64,000 nt of DNA, taken from assembly GCA_964242575.1 (NCBI GenBank), contig CAXTCN010000010.1, positions 30,029-94,028 of the forward strand. The letters run 5' to 3'. Made by a program: the position numbers and the translations under genes. Positions 57,999 to 64,000 of the stretch are shown one piece after another. Numbering within the stretch: the first letter of the stretch is position 1; each line of letters starts with the position of its first letter. The notes under the pieces are model-generated. The model had not been told where the DNA came from. It saw nothing but the letters and a program-made list of their open reading frames with translations, and searched no databases. Origin of the DNA: JANPPS01 sp964242575 (GTDB lineage Bacteria > Pseudomonadota > Alphaproteobacteria > Acetobacterales > Acetobacteraceae).

Positions 57999-58705
57999 GC
58001 GGCGCGGCACAGATGAAGGTACCTCTCCGCCAACCGGATGTCCGCCAGCACCTGGTCCAACCGCGCGGTGGCGGCGGCGTCCTCACCCCACTGCTCCCGC
58101 TGGAACAGCTCATCCAGGTTCGCCACCTGGAACGCCGTTTCGGCATCCAGCGCTCCGGCCTCGAGCGCCAAGCCCAGCACCGCGCTCCCCATCGCTGGCA
58201 CAGCGATCCCGAGCGCCGCCAATGCATGCGCCGGCATGGCCGCGTATGCCTGCCGTATCCGCGCCAACGCCTCCGGACGTTGCGGCCGGTGCACGATCCC
58301 CTCGGTGGCGTCCAGCCATACGCCATGGGTCCGATGCAGCCAGTCCAGCCATGGCTGCCACTCCCGGGCCTGCCGCACCACGAGCGCCTCCGGATGCGCC
58401 GCCCGGTAGCACAGCAGGTCGCTTTCGCTGTACTCCGCGATGCCAGCCGCGACCGGCAACGGGTTTGGCGCGATCCGGTCCTGCGCGGTGCCGGCAAGCC
58501 GGGTCAGCGGCACGTCCTCCATGGACATCTCGCCGCCTTTGCCACCGCCTGCCGCCTGCCACTCGGCCGCAACCGCCTCCGCCAACGGCGCGCCCGCCAG
58601 CACCAGCGGCGACCCGCCCGGTATCCGCATCGGCTTGCCGTCCAGCAGCACGATCAAGCCGCCCTCCCCGCGCTCAACGGTCGCGGTCTCCCAAAATCGA
58701 CGCAC
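57995..58705 (-). CDS. ATP12-family chaperone
   Basis: A 236-residue protein of the ATP12 family, which in mitochondria assembles the F1 alpha subunit and in alphaproteobacteria is kept, presumably for ATP synthase. Typical blocks are RRFWETATVERGEGGLIVLLDGKPMRIPGGSPLVLAGAPLAEAVAAEWQA, MPLTRLAGTAQDR-like DVPLTRLAGTAQDRIA and ESDLLCYRAAHPEALVVRQAREWQPWLDW. The GTG start is set by an AGGAG five bases upstream; longer frames lack this. The stop overlaps acylphosphatase (ATGA). The asmA stop is eight bases upstream. Confidence 0.88.
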   Translation of the reverse strand: MRRFWETATVERGEGGLIVLLDGKPMRIPGGSPLVLAGAPLAEAVAAEWQAAGGGKGGEMSMEDVPLTRLAGTAQDRIAPNPLPVAAGIAEYSESDLLCYRAAHPEALVVRQAREWQPWLDWLHRTHGVWLDATEGIVHRPQRPEALARIRQAYAAMPAHALAALGIAVPAMGSAVLGLALEAGALDAETAFQVANLDELFQREQWGEDAAATARLDQVLADIRLAERYLHLCRAA

Positions 58706-58713
58706 GTCCTCTC

Positions 58714-60834
58714 CTACCGAAACAATCCGCGCAGCAAGTCCGCCGGCTTCGTGCTGCGTGCTTCCGGCGCCGCTGGCGCTGGACCGACCTTGCCGTCCCG
58801 CGCCAACACCAGCGCCGGCCCGCACTCGTCGGCGCTGCCCTGCGTCAACGCGCCAATCACCACCCCGATCCGCCCCGGCTGCGTCGCGCCCGCATCCATG
58901 GCCACCTGCGGCTTCAGGAACGTGCCGCCGACCCGCGCCGAGACGCCAACGCCGGCACCGCCCAGCCGCACCAGCGGCCGCAACCGCAAATCCAGCGTCT
59001 CCGCCGCCAGGTTCGCCCTGCCCTCGCCCTCAAGCCGCAGCCGCGTGGTGTCCAGCAGCAACGCCCGTACCGTCGCCTGTCCCTTCACCGCGTCCACCCG
59101 CACCGCGAGACAGCGCACCCGGCTCCGGCCACCGGCGTCGAACGGCAGGTTGGTCACCCGCAACGCCTCACCGAGATGGTCCACCAGCCACCGGTTCTCC
59201 AGCTCCCCGTCCACCATGGCAGCGCCCACGTGCCCGTCGAGCGCCGCCGCGATCTCACGCACGCTGCGCCCGCTCCCACGCAACGCCACGTCCAAATCAA
59301 GCGCCCCGATGGCGTCGATCCCTAGCAACGGCCCAATCGCCAGCCCCGGCGCCCACGCCGTCAGCGCCACATCCGGCGACTCGGCCGCGCCACCCACGCC
59401 CACTTGCGCCGTCACCAGGCCACCCGGCGTCACGAACCGCATGGGATCAAGCCGCAACCGCCCGTCCTGCAGCAGCACCTGGGCGTCCAACTCGCGGTAT
59501 GTTCGGCCACGCCAGGTCATCTCCGCGACCGCAAGGTGGACATCCGCGTCCATCCGGCGCAGCGCGGCAAACGGCAGCGGCGTGTCCGGCAACAGCCGGG
59601 TTGGCGGCGCGTCCGGACCCGGCGCACTGGCCACCGGCGGCGCGGGAGGTAGTGGAGCGGTCGGCATGCCCATGGCCCATGCATCCAAGTCCAGCCGCTG
59701 CGACGCCAGAGAACCTCGGATTGATGGCCGCGGCTGCCATCCAATCACGAAATCACCAGCCAGATCACCCTGCGGCATGACGCCGAGCGAAACCTGCACC
59801 GGGATCGGTCCCGGCCCAAACAACGCCGACAAGCTTCCCACGTTGCCGGCCAGCGTGACCGGCTGGCCCCGCAACACAGCATCCGCCGCCAACTGAACCG
59901 GCTGTTCCAGCGCCGGCGCATCGAGGTTGGCCCGCGTCAAGCTCAGCCCCGGCATCAAAGTCCCAAGCTCCGCCGGACCAGCTTGCGCCTTGAGGGAGGC
60001 CAGCTTGCCAGCCAGCAACCGCGCGGAAAGCTGGACGCCCTGCACCGCCGGCAGCGTCCGCCCGGCTGCCGGGGACAAGGAGGCCAAGTCGGCCACCGCC
60101 GCCGTAAGGTCAACCGCCTCCGCCGGCACGCCCACCGCCGTTACGGACAGGCCGGTTCCAGCCAACCGCAAATCCAGCGGCATGATCGCCACCGCCCCGA
60201 GCGGCCCGGTGGTCCCCGTCACCGTAAGCGGCAGCCTCGCCACGATCAGCGCGCCGTCCACTCGCACCAGGTCCGCCGCCCCTGTGCTGGAGGCCAGCAG
60301 GTTGGGAGCCCTCAGTTCCGTCAGGCGTTCGCCGCTCCGCCATGCAAACCTGCCATCCCGGATACGCACGCCGTCAATGTACAAATCCATGCGCGACTTA
60401 ACGGACGCCGGCTGCATTGGCCCGGTGGACGGCGGTTCCGCAGCGCGGGCGAACACCCAGTTTCCCCGTCCCTCGGCGTCGCACTCCAGCAGCACATCCG
60501 GTTGCTGGACCGTGACGCCGCGCACTTCCACGCGCCGCGACAGCAGCGGCCACAACGCGACCTGCGCCTCAACCGCGTCGATCAGCGCCATGTCCGGCCG
60601 CGAGAACCCGGGCGGGTTGGCCAGGCGCACGTCCCGCACCCGCAGCGTGGGCGTGAACGACCAGCCTACCTCGATTGGCCCGGCCAAGGTCAGCTCCCGC
60701 CCGGTTGCCTGCCGCACCGCGTCCGCGATCCGGGCCTTGATCTCCGCCTGGTCAAACCAAACGGCGAACCCCGCCACCGCAGCCAGCGGCAGCAGCACTG
60801 CGACTGCGAGCAGAACCCACAGGACCCGCCTCAT
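58714..60834 (-). CDS. AsmA-family protein (inner-membrane anchored periplasmic)
   Basis: A 706-residue AsmA-like protein. One N-terminal membrane helix (about residues 3-27) is followed by a long repeat-rich periplasmic part starting with KARIADAVRQATGRELTLAGPIEVGWSFTPTLRVRDVRLANPPGF, the signature AsmA N-terminal domain. AsmA-like proteins are thought to help transfer lipid between membranes or aid outer-membrane assembly. Its ATG overlaps the pseudouridine-synthase stop (ATGA). The very long beta-rich region explains the length. Confidence 0.9.
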   Translation of the reverse strand: MRRVLWVLLAVAVLLPLAAVAGFAVWFDQAEIKARIADAVRQATGRELTLAGPIEVGWSFTPTLRVRDVRLANPPGFSRPDMALIDAVEAQVALWPLLSRRVEVRGVTVQQPDVLLECDAEGRGNWVFARAAEPPSTGPMQPASVKSRMDLYIDGVRIRDGRFAWRSGERLTELRAPNLLASSTGAADLVRVDGALIVARLPLTVTGTTGPLGAVAIMPLDLRLAGTGLSVTAVGVPAEAVDLTAAVADLASLSPAAGRTLPAVQGVQLSARLLAGKLASLKAQAGPAELGTLMPGLSLTRANLDAPALEQPVQLAADAVLRGQPVTLAGNVGSLSALFGPGPIPVQVSLGVMPQGDLAGDFVIGWQPRPSIRGSLASQRLDLDAWAMGMPTAPLPPAPPVASAPGPDAPPTRLLPDTPLPFAALRRMDADVHLAVAEMTWRGRTYRELDAQVLLQDGRLRLDPMRFVTPGGLVTAQVGVGGAAESPDVALTAWAPGLAIGPLLGIDAIGALDLDVALRGSGRSVREIAAALDGHVGAAMVDGELENRWLVDHLGEALRVTNLPFDAGGRSRVRCLAVRVDAVKGQATVRALLLDTTRLRLEGEGRANLAAETLDLRLRPLVRLGGAGVGVSARVGGTFLKPQVAMDAGATQPGRIGVVIGALTQGSADECGPALVLARDGKVGPAPAAPEARSTKPADLLRGLFR

Positions 60835-61826
60835 CGCCGCACCGGCGGCGCCGCTGGCACAGCGCTGAAGCCCAGCGTCCGGAACGTCTCCCGCATGTGC
60901 GGCGCAAGCTCTGCCTCCACCACCAACCGACCGCCCGCCGGGTGCGGCAGGTCGAGCGCCCGCGCATGCAGGTGCAGCTTGTCAGACAACCCCTCGACCG
61001 CCGCGCTGCCCGCGCCATTCTGGTCCGGCTCGTGGTATTTGAGGTCGCCCACGATGGGCGCCCCGAGCGCCACGCAATGCACCCGCAACTGGTGCGTCCG
61101 CCCGGTGATCGGCGACAGCTCAAGCCAGGCGAGCTTCTGTCCGGCGTTGTCGAGGGTCGCATAATCGGTGACCGCCCGCGCCGCCTCGGCGTCGTCCCGT
61201 GCCGCCGGGATGCTGCGCTCCCCACGCGGGCCGGTGTAGCGGATCAACGGCAGGTCGATCCGCCCCTCGACCGGCACCGGCCGGCCGGCCACCACCGCCC
61301 AGTAGGTCTTCCGCACGTCCCGCCCCCGGAACGCCGCCGCCAGCTTCGCCGCCGTGCCCGGCGTCCGCGCCAGCACCAGCGCCCCGGACGTGTCCCGGTC
61401 CAGCCGGTGCACCAGCCGCGGCCGGTGCGCGCTGCCCATCCGCAACCCATCCAGCAGCCCGTCCAGGTGCCGCACGATGCCGGGGCCGCCCTGCACCGCT
61501 AGTCCGTGTGGCTTGTTCAGCACGATGACCTGATCGTCCTGATACAGCACCATGCCCTCCAGCTCGCGCTGGATGGTCGGACTGAACTGCGGCACGGCCG
61601 CCGCCGGCTTCGGCGCCGCCACGGACGGCAACGGAGGCACCCGGACCGCCTGGCCTGGCGCCAGCCGGGTCGCCGCCTCCGCGCGCTTGCCATCCACCCG
61701 GATTTGCCCGGTCCGGCACAGCTTCTGGATGACGCCCTGGGTCGTGTCAGGAAAATGCCGCCGGAACCAGCGGTCCAGCCGCAGCTCCGCCTCGTCGTCC
61801 GTCACGGCCCGCATCTCGACGCTCAT
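60831..61826 (-). CDS. RluA-family pseudouridine synthase (RluC-like)
   Basis: A 331-residue RNA pseudouridine synthase with an N-terminal S4 RNA-binding domain (about 15-65, LRLDRWFRRHFPDTTQGVIQKLCRTGQIRVDGKR). The catalytic domain has HRLDRDTSG with Asp143 as the nucleophile, and EVIALDKPHGLAVQ-like IVLNKPHGLAVQGG. Layout fits RluC, which modifies 23S rRNA, but RluA/RluD cannot be excluded. The stop overlaps asmA and the start overlaps rarA, each by ATGA. Confidence 0.9.
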   Translation of the reverse strand: MSVEMRAVTDDEAELRLDRWFRRHFPDTTQGVIQKLCRTGQIRVDGKRAEAATRLAPGQAVRVPPLPSVAAPKPAAAVPQFSPTIQRELEGMVLYQDDQVIVLNKPHGLAVQGGPGIVRHLDGLLDGLRMGSAHRPRLVHRLDRDTSGALVLARTPGTAAKLAAAFRGRDVRKTYWAVVAGRPVPVEGRIDLPLIRYTGPRGERSIPAARDDAEAARAVTDYATLDNAGQKLAWLELSPITGRTHQLRVHCVALGAPIVGDLKYHEPDQNGAGSAAVEGLSDKLHLHARALDLPHPAGGRLVVEAELAPHMRETFRTLGFSAVPAAPPVRR

Positions 61827-63136
61827 TTCCGCTCCTGCCTCAGCGTGGCCCAGTGCGCGAGCCGCCGGCCCACCTCACGCTCGAACCCACGCTCGCCCGC
61901 CTTGAAGAACGCCTGCCGCTGCATCCCGTCCGGAAAGTAATCCTGGCCAGAGAACGCGTCTTCCGTGTCATGGTCGTACGCATAGCCCTTTCCGTAGCCG
62001 AGTTCCCGCATCAGCCGGGTTGGCGCGTTCAGGATGTGCGTGGGCGGCGTCAGGCTGCCCGTGGCCGCTGCCGCCGCGGTTGCAGCCTTGTAGGCCGTAT
62101 ACAATGCGTTCGATTTCGGCGCGGCGCCCAAGTAAAGGATCGCTTGCGCAATGGCCAGCTCCCCCTCGGGGCTGCCCAACCGCTCGTAAGCCTCCCAAGC
62201 CGCCATCGCCTGCGTCAACGCTTGGGGGTCAGCCATGCCGATGTCCTCGGACGCGAACCGCACCAGTCGGCGCGCCACGTAACGCGCATCCTCCCCGCCC
62301 GCCACCATGCGCGCGAACCAGTATAGCGCCGCATCCGGGTCCGACCCGCGCAACGACTTGTGCAGCGCGGAAATCAGGTTGAAGTGCTCGTCCCGGTCCC
62401 GGTCATACAGTGCCGGCCGCCGCCCGACTGCCGCCGCCAGCCCGGCCGCATCCAACGGCGTCGCGTTCGGCAGGCTCAGCAACTGCTCCGCCATGTTCAG
62501 CAAGTAGCGGCCATCGCCGTCCGCCATGGCGCACAACGACGCCCGTGCCTCGGGCGACACCGGCAACCTCCGGTTCGCCGCCGCCTCCGCCCTCGATAGC
62601 AACGTCTCTAATGCGGCGTCGTCAAGTCGCCGCAGCACCAGCACCTGGCACCGCGACAGCAAGGCCTCGTTCAACGCGAACGACGGGTTTTCCGTGGTGG
62701 CGCCCACCAGCACGATGGTCCCGTCCTCGACCACTGGCAGGAAACCGTCCTGCTGGGCCCGGTTGAACCGATGCACCTCGTCCACGAACAGCAACGTGCG
62801 CTGCCCGGCCTGGCGTCGCCGCCCCGCGTCCTCAAAAGCGCGCTTAAGGTCGGCCACCCCGGAAAACACCGCCGACATCGAAGCGAAATGCAACCCCGCC
62901 GCTTCCGCCAGCAGCCGCGCAATGGTGGTCTTACCGACGCCGGGCGGACCCCAGAGGATTAGGGATGCCAACGCGTGCTGTTCCAACATGCGCGACAGCG
63001 ACCCACCCGGCCCAATGAGCTGCGGCTGTCCCACGACATCGCCCAGGCTTGCCGGACGCAACCGCTCCGCCAACGGCGAAGTGACCGCCGGACCCGCAAA
63101 CAGGTCCGCAGCCGGCGCAGGACGACGCGACGTCAT
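61823..63136 (-). CDS. rarA: replication-associated recombination protein A (AAA+ ATPase)
   Basis: AAA+ ATPase of the RarA/MgsA/WRNIP1 family that acts at stalled replication forks, 437 residues. Walker A GPPGVGKT is at 63-70 and Walker B FVDE at 117-120, with the sensor 1 region LVGATTENPSF and the RarA-specific RLRPASLGDVVGQPQLIGPGG. The C-terminal half has FASEDIGMADPQALTQAMAAWEAYERLGSPEGELAIAQAILYLG. It lies 52 bases after rplQ, and its stop overlaps the RluC-like gene by ATGA. Confidence 0.94.
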   Translation of the reverse strand: MTSRRPAPAADLFAGPAVTSPLAERLRPASLGDVVGQPQLIGPGGSLSRMLEQHALASLILWGPPGVGKTTIARLLAEAAGLHFASMSAVFSGVADLKRAFEDAGRRRQAGQRTLLFVDEVHRFNRAQQDGFLPVVEDGTIVLVGATTENPSFALNEALLSRCQVLVLRRLDDAALETLLSRAEAAANRRLPVSPEARASLCAMADGDGRYLLNMAEQLLSLPNATPLDAAGLAAAVGRRPALYDRDRDEHFNLISALHKSLRGSDPDAALYWFARMVAGGEDARYVARRLVRFASEDIGMADPQALTQAMAAWEAYERLGSPEGELAIAQAILYLGAAPKSNALYTAYKAATAAAAATGSLTPPTHILNAPTRLMRELGYGKGYAYDHDTEDAFSGQDYFPDGMQRQAFFKAGERGFEREVGRRLAHWATLRQERK

Positions 63137-63188
63137 GTTCGGGAAATGGGAAGCCCCGGCCCGCGATGCGAGGCGTCCCGGCCCTTAA

Positions 63189-63617
63189 TCAGGCCGCCGG
63201 CTGGTCCTCATCGCCGGCTGGCTCAGTACGCGGGCCGCTGTCCTGTCCCTTGGCGGCCGGGTCGCGGTCAATCAGCTCGATCACCGCCATGTCGGCGGCA
63301 TCGCCGTACCGCACGCCTGCCTTCAGCACCCGGCAGTACCCGCCTGGACGCGCCCGGTAACGATCCGCCAACGAGCTGAACAGCTTGTCGACGATGCGTT
63401 CGTCCTGCAACTGCGCAATCGCCTGTCGCCTCGCGTGCAGCCCGCCACGCTTGCCGAGCGTGATCAACTTCTCCGCAACCGGCCGCAGCTCCTTGGCCTT
63501 CGGCAGTGTCGTCGTGATCTGCTCATGTTTGATCAGCGCCACGGCCATGTTCCGGAACATGGCTAGGCGATGGCTCGAGGTGATATTGAGTTTGCGGCCT
63601 GAAACACCGTGGCGCAT
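63189..63617 (-). CDS. rplQ: 50S ribosomal protein L17
   Basis: Ribosomal protein of 142 residues. MRHGVSGRKLNITSSHRLAMFRNMAVALIKHEQITTTLPKAKELRPVAEKLITL is the L17 core, and the last 25 residues are an acidic Ala/Asp extension seen in alphaproteobacteria. A perfect AAGGAGG site precedes the ATG by seven bases. It is the last gene of the ribosomal/rpoA operon, 23 bases after rpoA. Confidence 0.96.
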   Translation of the reverse strand: MRHGVSGRKLNITSSHRLAMFRNMAVALIKHEQITTTLPKAKELRPVAEKLITLGKRGGLHARRQAIAQLQDERIVDKLFSSLADRYRARPGGYCRVLKAGVRYGDAADMAVIELIDRDPAAKGQDSGPRTEPAGDEDQPAA

Positions 63618-63640
63618 AGCGAAACCTCCTTAAACCGGGC

Positions 63641-64000
63641 TTAGAAAGGCTCGTCCAGCCGCTTGGCCAGGTCCTCGATGTTTTCCGGCGGCCAGCCCGC
63701 CACGCTCATGCCGAGCGCCAAGCCCATCGCCGTCAGCACTTCCTTAATCTCGTTCAGGCTCTTGCGGCCGAAGTTCGGCGTGCGCAACATTTCCTGCTCG
63801 GTCTTTTGCACGAGGTCGCCGATATACACGATATTGTCGTTCTTGAGGCAGTTCGCGCTTCGTACCGACAGCTCAAGCTCGTCAACCTTGCGCAAAAGGT
63901 TGCGGTTGAACGGCAGGTCATCCTGGATTTCATCGGCCCGCGCGAGCTGCGGCTCGTCGAAGTTGATGAACAACTGCAACTGGTCCTGCAGGATGCGCGC
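63641..64000 (-). CDS. rpoA: RNA polymerase alpha subunit, C-terminal part (5' end outside window)
   Basis: The last 119 codons of rpoA; the frame is open to the right edge, so the start lies beyond it. The visible part is the end of the N-terminal dimerisation domain (ARILQDQLQLFINFDEPQ) plus the linker. The alpha-CTD follows with NCLKNDNIVYIGDLVQKTEQEMLRTPNFGRKSLNEIKEVL, which binds UP elements and activators. It directly precedes rplQ, the normal order. Confidence 0.95.
   Translation of the reverse strand, partial: ARILQDQLQLFINFDEPQLARADEIQDDLPFNRNLLRKVDELELSVRSANCLKNDNIVYIGDLVQKTEQEMLRTPNFGRKSLNEIKEVLTAMGLALGMSVAGWPPENIEDLAKRLDEPF

Noticed and set aside
58013..59896. Open frame of about 627 codons on the plus strand under asmA
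   Set aside because: Low-complexity Pro/Ser/Arg composition and antisense to AsmA and ATP12, both with family signatures.

Overview
The window is a GC-rich chromosomal segment (roughly 65-70 percent by eye) from an alphaproteobacterium. It is most likely a member of the Rhodospirillales, possibly Acetobacteraceae. The evidence is a set of gene families and neighbourhoods typical of that class: ribF-ileS-lspA with a DUF3035 lipoprotein, bolA / J-domain / cobS-cobT, lysC-ptsP-prfA-prmC-DUF4167, an Atm1-type exporter, ELM1-, ATP12- and NDUFAF5-like proteins, and rpoA-rplQ. The assignment rests on recognition of families and gene order, not on a database search.

Layout. (1) About 1-5.8 kb: the right-hand end of an aryl-polyene/xanthomonadin-like fatty-acid-type pigment locus: MMPL exporter (cut by the window edge), ketoacyl synthase, chain-length-factor-like partner, dehydratase, FabG-like reductase and a flavoprotein carrying flavin-halogenase signatures. 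An M20 peptidase follows. (2) 6.9-7.9 kb: an AT-richer patch with one membrane-anchored orphan gene, probably acquired. (3) 7.9-13.6 kb: FAH-family hydratase, then ribF, ileS, lspA and a DUF3035 lipoprotein. (4) 13.6-18.6 kb (minus strand): a tight four-gene cassette of ELM1-like protein, an unrecognised 631-residue protein, acyl-CoA synthetase and CMD/AhpD-like protein. (5) 18.9-28.9 kb: DEAD-box helicase, two glycosyltransferases, aspartoacylase-like protein, DUF2889, bolA, J-domain protein, cobS, cobT and ubiG. (6) 28.9-39.5 kb (plus strand): lysC, NMO-like flavoprotein, ptsP, rodZ-like, ispG, hisS, prfA, prmC, DUF4167. (7) 39.5-48.8 kb: ZIP transporter, Nudix, Atm1-type ABC exporter, rpmB, hydrolase, the acetyltransferase/comF/grxC/DUF1178 group, an NDUFAF5-like methyltransferase and a PEP-CTERM protein. 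(8) 48.8-56.3 kb (minus strand): moaA; galU, phosphomannomutase, D-amino-acid-type PLP enzyme and DUF3553; malic enzyme and a membrane J-domain protein. (9) 56.4-64 kb: lipoprotein, tRNA-Leu(GAG), lipB, and a dense minus-strand run rpoA-rplQ-rarA-rluC-asmA-atp12-acyP.

Most genes are housekeeping. Many neighbours are translationally coupled by ATGA, GTGA or, unusually, TTGA start/stop overlaps; the TTGA sites set the start of three genes that would otherwise be misannotated. No CRISPR array, insertion sequence, prophage or integrase was seen. The parts most likely to hold new biology are the pigment locus with its halogenase-like enzyme, the ELM1/unknown/acyl-CoA-ligase cassette, the DUF3553-coupled PLP enzyme and the possible RNA switch in front of the ZIP transporter.
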